A program made the translations under genes and the position numbers. The notes below the pieces were generated by a model. It searched no databases, was not told the DNA's origin, and worked only from the letters and a program-made list of their open reading frames with translations. A stretch of 64,000 nucleotides of DNA from an uncultured Oscillospiraceae bacterium. GTDB taxonomy: Bacteria > Bacillota > Clostridia > Oscillospirales > Oscillospiraceae. Each line of letters begins with the position of its first letter. Within the stretch, counting starts at the first letter, position 1. Location: the NCBI GenBank assembly GCA_910587395.1, contig CAJULJ010000001.1:109276-173275 (forward strand). The letters are read 5' to 3'. This document shows, one piece after another, positions 16,705 to 25,270 of the stretch.

Positions 16705-17404
16705 ATACACGGACACAGAATTTTTCCCCACCGGCGGAAGCACCGCCAATCCAGAGGCGGTAAAAGGCTGGGTGCTGGCCAACGCCAAGCCGGCAAAGCA
16801 GAAAAAGCAGATGCCCAGAAGGAAAAAGGTACTCCTTGCTGCGGCACTGGCGGCGGTCATGGTGGTGCTGGCAGGCGCGGGATTCCCATATATCCAGCAT
16901 CGTCTGGTTGGTGGCACGCTGAGCTTCCAGCAGAACGCGGACGGCAGCAGAATCACAGCCTTTGTGCACAACAGTGAAGTTGTGAAATATGAGGACGGCC
17001 GCCTAATTTTCACCCAAGACGACGGCCAGCGCATTGACATCACCGATCTGGTCGGCGAGGAGACTCCCTATATCTATGACGGCAGCGACCCGGATACCGG
17101 AATGGCCTACTATATCATAATGGGCGGCACACCGGAATCCTTCGGCTGGTTTGAGTGGATTCAGACACCGTATCTGTTTGACGACGGAGCTGTTGACTTT
17201 GACGAGAATGGAAACCCGGTGAGTATTACCTCCGGCTTTGTGCTCACCAATCCGGAAAATAACCGGCGCAGTGTCGGTGGTTTCGGCGGCGTCTACTGGG
17301 ACGATGCTATGGATCATCCCTGGCTGCTGGCCGGGATGGAGCAGTTGGGAATTACATTTGATGAACCACCGGAAACAAACGGTACTAGCTATGTCTTGGA
17401 ATAA
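16670..17404 (+). CDS. Single-pass membrane protein, candidate anti-sigma factor
   Basis: This 244-residue protein overlaps the ECF sigma gene by 35 nt. About 50 N-terminal residues are probably cytoplasmic. They end in a basic patch (KQKKQMPRRKK) and a hydrophobic span of about 20 residues (near 55-74), then an acidic extracellular domain of about 170 residues. It has no HxxxCxxC zinc motif, unlike the anti-sigma protein at 30550, so it is not a classical ZAS protein. The assignment rests on operon position and topology. The extracellular domain has no family I recognise. A terminator with parS site 2 directly follows. Confidence 0.7.
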   Translation: MKRLTISKLMDEYTDTEFFPTGGSTANPEAVKGWVLANAKPAKQKKQMPRRKKVLLAAALAAVMVVLAGAGFPYIQHRLVGGTLSFQQNADGSRITAFVHNSEVVKYEDGRLIFTQDDGQRIDITDLVGEETPYIYDGSDPDTGMAYYIIMGGTPESFGWFEWIQTPYLFDDGAVDFDENGNPVSITSGFVLTNPENNRRSVGGFGGVYWDDAMDHPWLLAGMEQLGITFDEPPETNGTSYVLE

Positions 17405-17414
17405 ATGATATAAT

Positions 17415-17446
17415 GGACTCCCCAACAAAAGGGGAGTCCATTTTTG
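17415..17446 (+). terminator. Terminator after the sigma/anti-sigma pair
   Basis: GGACTCCCC (17415-17423), loop AACAAAA, GGGGAGTCC (17431-17439), then ATTTTTG. The T-tract runs into parS site 2. Confidence 0.88.
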
Positions 17447-17460
17447 TTTCACGTGAAACA
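17445..17460. other. parS site 2
   Basis: TGTTTCACGTGAAACA, identical to site 1. It lies between a terminator and the tadA ribosome site (AAGGAG, 17462-17467). Confidence 0.92.
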
Positions 17461-17476
17461 CAAGGAGATGTGCCCT

Positions 17477-17929
17477 ATGACCCACGAGGACTATATGAGA
17501 GAAGCCATCGAGCTTGCCCGCTCCTGCCTGCCCGACAGCGACGTCCCGGTGGGCTGCGTGGTGGTGTCTCCAACCGGGGACATCATCGGCTGGGGCCGTA
17601 ACCGCCGGGAGGCTGAAAGCAAGGCCACCGCCCACGCCGAGGTGGAGGCCATCGACATGGCCTGCTCCGTGGTGGGGCATTGGCGGCTGACGGACTGCAC
17701 CCTGTACGTCACCCTGGAGCCCTGCCCCATGTGCGCCGGGGCCATCATCAACGCCCGCATCGGCACGGTGCGCTATGGGGCCAGGGAAGAAAAATCCGGC
17801 TGCTGCGGCTCGGTGCTCAACCTGTTTGAAGAGCGCTTCAACCACCGTCCCCGTGTGTACGGCGGCCTGCTGGAGCCGGAATGCCGCGCCCTGCTGGAGG
17901 AGTTTTTTCAAAATCTCCGGGAGATTTAA
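17477..17929 (+). CDS. tadA: tRNA-specific adenosine-34 deaminase
   Basis: TadA converts adenosine to inosine at the wobble position of tRNA-Arg(ACG). The 150-residue protein carries the zinc deaminase motif with H53 and catalytic E55 in HAEVEAI, and C83 and C86 in PCPMCAGAI. The ATG at 17477 has AAGGAG nine bases upstream. A longer frame opening at 17444 would translate the parS site (FHVKH) and is unlikely. In many Firmicutes tadA lies near dnaX. Here it sits alone between the ECF pair and xpt. Confidence 0.95.
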   Translation: MTHEDYMREAIELARSCLPDSDVPVGCVVVSPTGDIIGWGRNRREAESKATAHAEVEAIDMACSVVGHWRLTDCTLYVTLEPCPMCAGAIINARIGTVRYGAREEKSGCCGSVLNLFEERFNHRPRVYGGLLEPECRALLEEFFQNLREI

Positions 17930-18040
17930 TACTACTGTAACACTTAAACGTAAACTTTTGCAACATATCTTTGGTATCTTAATCCTTGCAAGAGATATCC
18001 TTTCTTTTTCATTCTATCCTCCATTCCTCATTTCAAAGAA

Positions 18041-18073
18041 AACCGGGGCCGAAAGGTCCCGGTTCTCTTTTTT
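18041..18073. terminator. Terminator between tadA and xpt
   Basis: AACCGGGGCC, a GAAA tetraloop and GGTCCCGGTT (one G-U pair), then CTCTTTTTTT. It can serve both convergent genes. Confidence 0.9.
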
Positions 18074-18086
18074 TGCGTCCAGAGGC

Positions 18087-18656
18087 TCAGCAGAACTCAA
18101 TGTGCCCGCCCTCCATGGACTTGACCCGCGCCAGAGACTCCACCCGCACGCCCTTGGCGCGGATGCGCTCCCCGCCGGGCTGGAACGCCTTCTCGATGGC
18201 GATCCCCGCGCCCACCACCGTGGCCCCGGCCTGCTCCGCCAGCGCGATGAGCCCTTCCAGCGCCGCGCCGTTGGCCAGAAAGTCGTCGATGAGCAGCAGC
18301 CGGTCGCTGGGCAGCAGAAACCGTTTGGATACGATCACGTCGCTTACCCTGCCGTGGGTGAAAGAGGCCACCTTTACATGGTACACGTCCCCGGCAATAT
18401 TTTTGGTGCGGCTCTTTTTGGCGAATACCACCGGCGCCCCAAACTGTTGTGCGGCGACACAGGCGATGCCGATACCGGATGCCTCAATGGTCAGAATCTT
18501 GTTGACCCCTTCCCCCGCGAACAGCCGCGCCCACTCTTTCCCCATAGCCGCGAACAGCTGCACATCCATCTGATGATTCAAAAAGCTGTCCACTTTCAGC
18601 ACCTCTCCGTCCTCCACGATGCCGTCCCGGCGGATGCGCTCTTCCAATTCCCGCAT
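18087..18656 (-). CDS. xpt: Xanthine phosphoribosyltransferase
   Basis: Xpt salvages xanthine by joining it to PRPP to make XMP. The 189-residue protein matches the Bacillus/Clostridium type. Key segments are [10 protein letters not shown] near residue 22, [18 protein letters not shown] near 54, [12 protein letters not shown] near 75, and the PRPP loop [11 protein letters not shown] near 121. It is convergent with tadA and divergent from the YitT gene. The leader is too short and lacks the conserved core for a purine riboswitch, which often controls xpt elsewhere. Confidence 0.95.
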   Translation of the reverse strand: MRELEERIRRDGIVEDGEVLKVDSFLNHQMDVQLFAAMGKEWARLFAGEGVNKILTIEASGIGIACVAAQQFGAPVVFAKKSRTKNIAGDVYHVKVASFTHGRVSDVIVSKRFLLPSDRLLLIDDFLANGAALEGLIALAEQAGATVVGAGIAIEKAFQPGGERIRAKGVRVESLARVKSMEGGHIEFC

Positions 18657-18686
18657 GGTCCCGCTCTCCTTTCTTTTTATTTTATC

Positions 18687-18715
18687 ATTTTACCAAAATC
18701 ACCGCTGTTTTTCCA
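18687..18715 (-). promoter_or_regulatory. Probable xpt promoter
   Basis: On the minus strand TGGAAA (18715-18710), 17 nt, then TAAAAT (18692-18687). Confidence 0.5.
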
Positions 18716-18737
18716 CTCTTTTCTCCTCAAAAGCCTC

Positions 18738-18766
18738 TTGCCCTCCCCGCTATTTTTTGGTACAAT
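18738..18766 (+). promoter_or_regulatory. Promoter of the YitT-family gene
   Basis: TTGCCC (18738-18743), 17 nt, TACAAT (18761-18766). Confidence 0.6.
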
Positions 18767-18824
18767 ATCGGCGGCCACAGCAGGGACAAGTGGCTGAAAT
18801 GCTGTTCGGAAAGAGGTCTTTGCC

Positions 18825-19679
18825 ATGCAGCGCGTCAAAGAGACTGTGCGTGACTATCTCCTGCTCACCCTGGGCACCTTTCTGGTGGCCGCGGGGGTAT
18901 ACTTTTTTAAGTTTCCCAACAGCTTCAACACCGGCGGCGTCACCGGTCTGGCTGTTATCCTGAACGCCGTGATTCCAGCTGTCAGCCCGTCTACCTTCGC
19001 CTCCGTCATCAACATTGCCTTTTTAGTGCTTGGCTTTGTGGCTCTGGACCGCAGCTTTGGCCTGCGCACCGTATACTGCTCCGTGCTGTTTTCCGCTATG
19101 CTGTCCGGACTGGAATGGCTGTGCCCCCTGTACGCTCCGCTTACGGACCAAAAGACGCTGGAGCTGTTTTTCGCGGTGATTCTCCCTTCTTTAGGCTCCG
19201 CCATTTTGTTCAACATGCAGAGCTCCACAGGCGGCACCGATATCCTGGCCATGATCCTTAAACGGTTTTCCAGCCTGGACATCGGCAACGCGCTGCTGTG
19301 TGTCGATGTGCTGATTGCCGCCTCCACTCTATTCTTTGTGGGCATTGAGACGGGGCTGTACTCCGTGCTGGGCCTGGTGCTCAAGTCGGTGGTGGTGGAC
19401 ACCGTGATCGAGTCGCTGAACCGGCGTAAGAGCTTTTTAGCGGTTACCTCCTGCCCCCAGGAGTTGTGTGATTTCATTACCCACACCCTCCACCGCTCCG
19501 CCACCTATTGGCAGGCGGAGGGCGCCTACACCCATGAGCCCAAATGGGTGGTGCTGACCGCTCTGTCCCGCTCCCAGGCGGTCGCGCTGCGGCTGTATTT
19601 GAAGTCAACGGATCCCCACGCCTTTATCCTGGTCACCAACTCCAGCGAAATTTTTGGCAAGGGCTTCATGCGGGTATAA
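18825..19679 (+). CDS. YitT family membrane protein (DUF161/DUF2179)
   Basis: The 284-residue protein has about five or six hydrophobic spans in residues 10-195, beginning LLLTLGTFLVAAGVYFF with the family signature FNTGGVTGLAVIL. A soluble C-terminal DUF2179 domain of about 80 residues ends FILVTNSSEIFGKGF. Members are common in Firmicutes and their role is not established, although transport has been suggested. It has its own promoter and precedes noc without an obvious terminator. Confidence 0.9.
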   Translation: MQRVKETVRDYLLLTLGTFLVAAGVYFFKFPNSFNTGGVTGLAVILNAVIPAVSPSTFASVINIAFLVLGFVALDRSFGLRTVYCSVLFSAMLSGLEWLCPLYAPLTDQKTLELFFAVILPSLGSAILFNMQSSTGGTDILAMILKRFSSLDIGNALLCVDVLIAASTLFFVGIETGLYSVLGLVLKSVVVDTVIESLNRRKSFLAVTSCPQELCDFITHTLHRSATYWQAEGAYTHEPKWVVLTALSRSQAVALRLYLKSTDPHAFILVTNSSEIFGKGFMRV

Positions 19680-19772
19680 AGCAGGCCCTGCAAAGCTTGT
19701 CCTTCTCTCTTCGATGGAATTCGCCTCCCGGCTGTGATATGCTTTGAGCAGTACACAGTGGGAGGCGTTTTT

Positions 19773-20564
19773 ATGTCCCTCTTTCAGAAAACAGGCCGGC
19801 GGCAGGTTCTGGACCTGCCCATCCATGACATCCGGCCCAACCCTCATCAGCCCCGGCAGGAATTCGGACCGGAGGAGCTGGCGGAGTTGGCCCAGTCCAT
19901 TTCCCAGGTGGGAGTGCTTCAGCCTTTGTCCGTCCGGCGCACCTCCGGCGGCTGGGAGCTCATTGCCGGGGAGCGGCGGCTACGAGCCGCCGAGCTGGCA
20001 GGGCTGCGCTGTGTTCCCTGTCTGCCGGTGGAGGCGGATGACGATACCTCCGCCCTGCTGGCCCTGGTGGAAAACCTCCAGCGCAAGGACCTGGATGTGT
20101 GGGAAGAAGCCGCCGCCCTGCGCCAGCTGATTGACCGCCACCACCTCTCCCAGGAGGATGCCGCGCGGAAGGTTGGCAAAAGCCAATCCGCCGTGGCTAA
20201 CAAGCTGCGCTTGCTGAAGCTGCCGGAGGATGTGATTCAAGGACTGCGCGCCGGCCGGCTTTCTGAACGCCACGCGCGGGCATTGCTGAGGCTGGACGAC
20301 GCAGAACTCCAGCGCAAGGCTTTGGATCATATTGTAAAGCACCGGCTCAATGTGGCACAGACGGAGGCATATATCGACCGGCTGGCTCAGCGGCTGGAGG
20401 CGCCCCGCCGGGCAGCGCCGGTGTATCGCTTTCGAGATGTGCGGCTGTTTCTCAATACGGTGAAAAAAAGTCTTGCGGTGATGCAGTCCGCAGGGGTAAA
20501 CGCCCGGTGCGGAAGGGAGGAAACCGACAGCGAAATAACGCTGACCATCCACATCCCCAAGTGA
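19773..20564 (+). CDS. noc: Nucleoid occlusion protein Noc (ParB family)
   Basis: This 263-residue ParB-family protein has the CTPase/ParB box (IRPNPHQPRQEF, then ELIAGERRLRAAELAG), NLQRKDL, the DNA-binding segment KVGKSQSAVANKLRLLKLP and ERHARALLRL. The C-terminus ITLTIHIPK matches the end of Bacillus Noc, whereas true Spo0J proteins end differently. It lacks the N-terminal amphipathic extension obvious in Bacillus Noc, although SLFQKTGRRQ may serve. Noc binds its own sites and the membrane to stop division over the nucleoid. The ATG at 19773 has GGGAGG. It precedes parA-parB, so a divergent second ParB is the alternative. Confidence 0.85.
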   Translation: MSLFQKTGRRQVLDLPIHDIRPNPHQPRQEFGPEELAELAQSISQVGVLQPLSVRRTSGGWELIAGERRLRAAELAGLRCVPCLPVEADDDTSALLALVENLQRKDLDVWEEAAALRQLIDRHHLSQEDAARKVGKSQSAVANKLRLLKLPEDVIQGLRAGRLSERHARALLRLDDAELQRKALDHIVKHRLNVAQTEAYIDRLAQRLEAPRRAAPVYRFRDVRLFLNTVKKSLAVMQSAGVNARCGREETDSEITLTIHIPK

Positions 20565-20779
20565 AAGGGGGCTTGGCGAGTACCCTCCGAATGGACGCTC
20601 CTCGTCCACAGCCGGGTTTGCCCTGAGAGCCCCTACAGAAAAGCTTTTATATGGCTTTTGAATCAATCTTCCCGGTACCGGCGGCCTTGCGCTGGTGTGC
20701 TCCATTTTGCTCAGCTGATTTCCTATTCAGGTCTTGACTTTTGGGTACTGTCCACCTTCTGCGCCCTGGGAGAATTACA

Positions 20780-20795
20780 TGTTTCACGTGAAACA
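20780..20795. other. parS site 3
   Basis: TGTTTCACGTGAAACA in the noc-parA gap. Confidence 0.93.
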
Positions 20796-20816
20796 TCTAT
20801 TCCTCTTCACCTGTCA

Positions 20817-20832
20817 TGTTTCACGTGAAACA
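20817..20832. other. parS site 4
   Basis: TGTTTCACGTGAAACA, centre-to-centre 37 bp from site 3. This is the only closely paired copy. Confidence 0.93.
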
Positions 20833-20854
20833 CTTGACCCTCCTCTTTTCTCCA

Positions 20855-20886
20855 AAAGGCAGGCCCACCGGCCTGCCTTTTTTCTC
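20855..20886 (+). terminator. Terminator before the parA promoter
   Basis: AAAGGCAGGCC, loop CACC, GGCCTGCCTTT, then TTTC. It isolates the parAB operon from noc. Confidence 0.88.
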
Positions 20887-20918
20887 TCTTTCCCAAGTAC
20901 CTTATTTTTGTAAAATGG

Positions 20919-20947
20919 TTGAAATCAAGTCCGGAACAGGATATAAT
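20919..20947 (+). promoter_or_regulatory. parA promoter
   Basis: TTGAAA (20919-20924), 17 nt, perfect TATAAT (20942-20947). Confidence 0.75.
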
Positions 20948-21014
20948 AAATTTCACCGCCGTGAATTGCTTTGCTGCCATTCGCAATTCACACTGGAGAA
21001 AGGGGAGCAATCCT

Positions 21015-21782
21015 ATGGGTAAGACCATCGCCATTGTCAATCAAAAAGGAGGCGTGGGCAAAACCACATCCTGCGTCAATCTGGCCGCCGCGCTCACCTC
21101 GCAAGGGGCCAAGGTGCTTGTGTGCGATTTTGATCCCCAGGGCAACGCCACCTCCGGCTTTGGCATTGACAAAACCCACTCCCCCAGCGTCTATGAGGTG
21201 ATCCTGGGCGGCGCGCCCATGAGCAAGGCCATCGTCACCACCAAGTGGGGCGACGTGGTGCCTGCCAACAAGGCCCTGTCCGGCGCCACGGTGGAACTGA
21301 TCAGCCTGGAGCGCAGAGAGTTTCGGCTGAAGGATGCCATCGACGAGGTGAAGGGCTCCTACGATTTTATCTTTATCGACTGCCCCCCTTCCCTGGAGCT
21401 GCTCACTCTGGACGGTCTGTGCGCCGCCGACACGCTGCTGGTACCGGTGCAGTGCGAGTACTACGCGCTGGAGGGTCTGTCCGATCTGCTGTATACGGTC
21501 CGGCTGGCCAAGCAGCGGCTGAATCCCTCTCTGGAAATGGAGGGCGTCCTGCTCACCATGTACGACGGGCGGACCAACCTCTCCCTGCAGGTGGCGGAGG
21601 AGGTCAAGCGCCACTTCCCTGGCAAGGTGTACGCCTCCGTCATCCCCCGCAATGTGCGGCTGTCCGAGGCCCCCAGCCATGGCGTGCCCGTATCCGTCTA
21701 CGACCCGCTGTCCCGGGGCTCGGAATCCTATGAAGCGCTGGCCAAGGAATTTCTCGCACACAACCCCATTGCGGTCCGATAA
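21015..21782 (+). CDS. parA: Chromosome partitioning ATPase ParA (Soj)
   Basis: ParA is a deviant Walker ATPase that binds DNA as an ATP dimer, is stimulated by ParB, and also regulates DnaA. The 255-residue protein has KGGVGKTT at residues 11-18 and the switch DFDPQGN near 41. FIFIDCPPSLELLT lies near 117 and YYALEGLSDLL near 149. The ATG at 21015 has AAAGGGGAG. A frame opening at 20919 would lie within the promoter. parB follows 29 nt later in the same operon. Confidence 0.95.
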   Translation: MGKTIAIVNQKGGVGKTTSCVNLAAALTSQGAKVLVCDFDPQGNATSGFGIDKTHSPSVYEVILGGAPMSKAIVTTKWGDVVPANKALSGATVELISLERREFRLKDAIDEVKGSYDFIFIDCPPSLELLTLDGLCAADTLLVPVQCEYYALEGLSDLLYTVRLAKQRLNPSLEMEGVLLTMYDGRTNLSLQVAEEVKRHFPGKVYASVIPRNVRLSEAPSHGVPVSVYDPLSRGSESYEALAKEFLAHNPIAVR

Positions 21783-21811
21783 ATATAGACTTCAAGAAAG
21801 GAAGAAACCAA

Positions 21812-22717
21812 ATGGCAAAAGCCAAAGGTTTGGGCAAGGGCTTGGACGCCCTCATGGGGGATACCGCCACCCTGCAAAGTCAGGAAGCCGGATCGGTCAT
21901 GCTGCCCATCTCCCAGGTGGAGCCGGGGCTGAACCAGCCCCGAAAGCGGTTTGACGACGAGGCCCTGGCCGACCTGTCCGCTTCCATCGAGGAGCACGGC
22001 ATCATCCAGCCTCTGACGGTGCGGCGGCTGTCCACCGGATATTATCAAATCATTGCCGGAGAGCGCCGCTGGCGGGCGGCCAAGCTGGCGGGGCGGAAAG
22101 AGGTTCCTGTGGTCATCATCGAGGCCGACGACCGCAAGGTGATGGAGATCGGCCTCATCGAAAACCTCCAGCGGGAGGACTTGAATCCGGTGGAGGAGGC
22201 CGAGGGCTATCTGGCCCTGCTCACCGACTTCGGGCTGACCCAGGAGGAGCTGGCAAAGCGGATGGGCAAGTCCCGCCCCGCCATTGCCAACGCCCTGCGG
22301 CTTACCGCCCTGCCCCCCGCCGTGCGGGACATGCTGGCAGAGGGCGCCATCTCCGCCGGACACGGCCGGGCGGTGCTCATGGTGGAGGGTGAACAGGCAC
22401 AAACCGCCTTCGCCCGGAAGATCGTGGACGAGGGCTGGAACGTCCGTCAGGCGGAGGCCAGAGCGAAAACCTTCACCCTCCTGCCCCCGGAGGACCTGCC
22501 CCCCAAGGACTCTCCCGACCCGCACCTGATCTACGTCAAGGCGGTGGAAAAGGACCTGTCCGCTCGGCTGGGACGGAAGGTGTCCATTAAAAACGGGGCC
22601 AAAAAGGGCAAGCTTGAGCTGGAGTATTATAATGTGGACGACCTCAACGACCTGCTGGATCAGCTGGAACGCATTGTCCCCCTGAAAAAGCCGGAGGATC
22701 TGGAGGTGGAGGGATGA
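21812..22717 (+). CDS. parB: Chromosome partitioning protein ParB (Spo0J)
   Basis: ParB binds parS and, using CTP, slides as a clamp along DNA. The 301-residue protein opens with the ParA-activating MAKAKGLGKGLDALMGD segment. The CTP-binding boxes QPRKRFDD and GERRWRAAKLAG follow, then ENLQREDLNPVEEAEG, the parS-reading helix-turn-helix ELAKRMGKSRPAIANALRL, GHGRAVL and a C-terminal dimerisation region rich in Leu. Five exact parS sites lie within 7 kb. Its stop codon overlaps the start of the following membrane-protein gene (ATGA). Confidence 0.96.
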   Translation: MAKAKGLGKGLDALMGDTATLQSQEAGSVMLPISQVEPGLNQPRKRFDDEALADLSASIEEHGIIQPLTVRRLSTGYYQIIAGERRWRAAKLAGRKEVPVVIIEADDRKVMEIGLIENLQREDLNPVEEAEGYLALLTDFGLTQEELAKRMGKSRPAIANALRLTALPPAVRDMLAEGAISAGHGRAVLMVEGEQAQTAFARKIVDEGWNVRQAEARAKTFTLLPPEDLPPKDSPDPHLIYVKAVEKDLSARLGRKVSIKNGAKKGKLELEYYNVDDLNDLLDQLERIVPLKKPEDLEVEG

Positions 22718-23913
22718 GCGAGAAGCCACAGCTTGACTCCGATGCTTCCATAGCGCCCGGGGGTCCCACAAAGCCGCCCGCACGGGGAAAGGAGCACCCG
22801 GCGGAACGTTCCGAATCAGAGCAGGCTTTTCCCCGGCGTGTTTCACGTGAAACACAAGAAGCGCCGGTGTCTCCAGAACAGGCCATGCTGAACGAGATTA
22901 TGGATCGGAGCATGAACCTGTCTCAAACGGCGCCCGAGGAGGAGACCGAAAAGAAAGCTTCCGGCCAGGAGGAGGCAGCCTCCCCAGCGGAGGAAGAAGC
23001 GCCCCCCTCCCCACCGGTGAAAAATAAGCCCTCCTCCGCCTATATCTATCTGGCGGTACTGTTCGGCGCGGCGTTTCTCATGCTGCTGCTGGCCTACTTC
23101 ATCCAGCAGAGAAACAACGACGACGTTATGGACGACCTGCGCTCCACCACCGCCTCCCGGGAAGAACTGCTGGAGGAGATCAAGGCCCTGGAGGAGGAGC
23201 GGGACCAGCTGCAAAAAGAGGTGGAGTATCAAAAGAGCCGGGTCACCCAGAAAAATAAAGAGGTCGAACAATTCCGAAGCGCTTACGAAAATTCCAACAA
23301 CCACTGGAACAATCAAAATATCCAACTATTGACCCTGAGGTACTTTTGGTATATCGACCAATTCATGAAGAACAAGGATTATCCCATGGCCGCTGCTGCG
23401 GTCCTGTTTCAGGCGGACTCTCTTCACGAGACGTGGAATACTCAAGTTGCCATCAATCCCGCTCAGATAGAGCAGTATGATGCCTACCGGCGGGAACTCA
23501 TCAACAGGGGCTATTTGCAGGAGCTGGACGAATCCCCCGAAAACAACGGCTTCCGCATCTGGTTCACCGACCAGTGGAGCCCCAGCGAACGGGACGACGT
23601 GGCGGCACTTTACAACCTCTGGTGCACTTTGAATGCACACTTTTTACTTGAAGGGGATAATGCCGCCGCCCAATATCTGTTTTATTACCCCCTGGGCCAG
23701 CCTGAAACCGGGTATCAGGACTATGTGTCCCGTCTGGCCAGCGATTTCACCTTGGAGCAGTTTCAAATCATGAAGGATGAACTGACGAAGGATTGGTATA
23801 TCACCGTACTGGCCGACGGCTCCATCATCAAAAATTACTCCGCTTCCCAAACCGATGAACGGTACGACCTTCCCTTCCAACTCCCTGAGACATGGAGCTG
23901 GAAATACCACTGA
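22714..23913 (+). CDS. Membrane-anchored coiled-coil protein coupled to parB
   Basis: This 399-residue protein overlaps parB by 4 nt. Residues 1-105 are Pro/Glu/Ser-rich and probably disordered, followed by one hydrophobic span (YLAVLFGAAFLMLLLAYF, about 112-130). A strongly predicted coiled coil rich in Glu/Lys/Gln occupies about 140-190. The remaining 200 residues are aromatic-rich and globular. I recognise no family. Translational coupling to ParB suggests a link with chromosome segregation, perhaps a membrane tether. That is inference only. A parS site is embedded in codons 42-47 (V-S-R-E-T). No signal peptidase site is obvious, so the N-terminal region is likely cytoplasmic. Confidence 0.85.
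   Translation: MSEKPQLDSDASIAPGGPTKPPARGKEHPAERSESEQAFPRRVSRETQEAPVSPEQAMLNEIMDRSMNLSQTAPEEETEKKASGQEEAASPAEEEAPPSPPVKNKPSSAYIYLAVLFGAAFLMLLLAYFIQQRNNDDVMDDLRSTTASREELLEEIKALEEERDQLQKEVEYQKSRVTQKNKEVEQFRSAYENSNNHWNNQNIQLLTLRYFWYIDQFMKNKDYPMAAAAVLFQADSLHETWNTQVAINPAQIEQYDAYRRELINRGYLQELDESPENNGFRIWFTDQWSPSERDDVAALYNLWCTLNAHFLLEGDNAAAQYLFYYPLGQPETGYQDYVSRLASDFTLEQFQIMKDELTKDWYITVLADGSIIKNYSASQTDERYDLPFQLPETWSWKYH
22839..22854. other. parS site 5, inside a coding region
   Basis: TGTTTCACGTGAAACA lies within the reading frame of the membrane coiled-coil gene and encodes Val-Ser-Arg-Glu-Thr plus flanking bases. Confidence 0.93.
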
Positions 23914-23941
23914 CTACAACACATAAAAGGATGATAAAATT

Positions 23942-25243
23942 ATGTTAGATATCAAATTTCTCCGGGAGAACCCGGAGCTGGTCAAAGAGAACATCAAAAA
24001 GAAATTCCAGGAAGAAAAGCTCCCCCTGGTGGATCAGGTCATCGAGCTGGACCGCCGCAACCGGGACGCCATGACCGAGGCCAACACCCTCCGCGCCGAC
24101 CGCAACAAGCTGTCCAAGCAGGTGGGGATGCTGATGGGTCAGGCCAAGAAGGACCCGTCAAAATTGGCGGAGGCGGAGGAGGCCAAGGCCAAAGTCAAGG
24201 CCAACGCCGACCGCTTGGCGGAGCTGGAAAAGCTGGAGGACGAGCTGGCCGTTGAAATTCGGAAGATCATGCTGACCATCCCCAACATCATCGACCCCTC
24301 CGTACCCATCGGCCCGGACGACTCCGCCAATGTGGAGGTGGAGCGCTTCGGCGACCCCGCCGTCCCCGACTTTGACATCCCCTATCACACCGACATCATG
24401 GAGCGGTTCGACGGCGTGGATATGGACGCGGCGGGCCGGGTGTCCGGCGCGGGGTTCTATTACCTGATGGGCGACATCGCCCGGCTCCATGAGGCGGTGC
24501 TGGCCTACGCCCGGGACTTTATGATCGGAAAGGGCTTCACCTTCTGCGTCCCCCCCTTCATGATCCACGGCAACGTGGTGGAGGGCGTTATGAGCCAGAC
24601 CGACATGGATGCCATGATGTACAAGATCGAAGGTGAGGACCTGTACCTGATCGGCACCTCCGAGCACTCCATGATCGGCAAGTTCATCGACCAGATGATT
24701 CCCGAGGAGAAGCTGCCCCAGACCCTGACCTCCTACTCCCCCTGCTTCCGGAAGGAGAAGGGCTCCCACGGCATCGAGGAGCGGGGCGTGTACCGCATTC
24801 ACCAGTTTGAAAAGCAGGAAATGATCGTGGTATGCAAGCCCGAGGACTCCATGGACTGGTACGAAAAAATGTGGCAGTATTCGGTGGAGCTGTTCCGCTC
24901 CATGGAAATTCCGGTGCGCCAACTGGAGTGCTGCTCCGGCGATCTGGCGGATTTGAAGGTGAAGTCTTGCGATATTGAGGCCTGGTCTCCCCGGCAGAAA
25001 AAGTACTTCGAGGTGTGCTCCTGCTCCAATCTGGGCGACGCCCAGGCCAGGCGGCTGAAAATGCGGGTCAAGAGCGAAAAGGGTACCTACCTGCCCCATA
25101 CGCTGAACAACACCGTGGCCGCGCCTCCCCGTATGCTCATTGCACTGCTGGAAAACAACCTCCAGGCCGACGGCTCCGTGAAGGTGCCCGAGGTTCTGCG
25201 TCCTTATATGGGCGGCGCTGAAGCGCTGGTTCCCATGCATTAA
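23942..25243 (+). CDS. serS: Seryl-tRNA synthetase
   Basis: SerS charges tRNA-Ser. The 433-residue class II enzyme has the N-terminal antiparallel coiled-coil arm (about residues 30-105, Lys/Glu/Ala-rich) that grips the long variable arm of tRNA-Ser. The catalytic domain includes motif 2 (CFRKEKGSHGIEERGVYRIH) near residue 260 and motif 3 near the C-terminus (NNTVAAPPRMLIALLENN). It starts 28 nt after the membrane coiled-coil gene. There is no room for a T-box leader, so it may be read from the parA promoter. Confidence 0.97.
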   Translation: MLDIKFLRENPELVKENIKKKFQEEKLPLVDQVIELDRRNRDAMTEANTLRADRNKLSKQVGMLMGQAKKDPSKLAEAEEAKAKVKANADRLAELEKLEDELAVEIRKIMLTIPNIIDPSVPIGPDDSANVEVERFGDPAVPDFDIPYHTDIMERFDGVDMDAAGRVSGAGFYYLMGDIARLHEAVLAYARDFMIGKGFTFCVPPFMIHGNVVEGVMSQTDMDAMMYKIEGEDLYLIGTSEHSMIGKFIDQMIPEEKLPQTLTSYSPCFRKEKGSHGIEERGVYRIHQFEKQEMIVVCKPEDSMDWYEKMWQYSVELFRSMEIPVRQLECCSGDLADLKVKSCDIEAWSPRQKKYFEVCSCSNLGDAQARRLKMRVKSEKGTYLPHTLNNTVAAPPRMLIALLENNLQADGSVKVPEVLRPYMGGAEALVPMH

Positions 25244-25270
25244 CCCCCACCATTGAAAGGAGAAATTACC

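Larger units (their letters stand above)
20565..21014. other. 450-bp noc-parA intergenic region
   Basis: This gap holds parS sites 3 and 4 (37 bp apart), a terminator (20855-20886) and the parA promoter (20919-20947). About 200 bp directly after noc show no clear gene or motif. Confidence 0.7.

Noticed and set aside
17444..17476. Longer tadA start
   Set aside because: It would translate the parS palindrome; the AAGGAG site fits the ATG at 17477.
18657..18824. Purine riboswitch before xpt
   Set aside because: The leader is too short after the predicted promoter and none of the conserved loop sequences were found.
20565..20760. A gene after noc
   Set aside because: No frame with a ribosome site or recognisable protein; only shadow frames.
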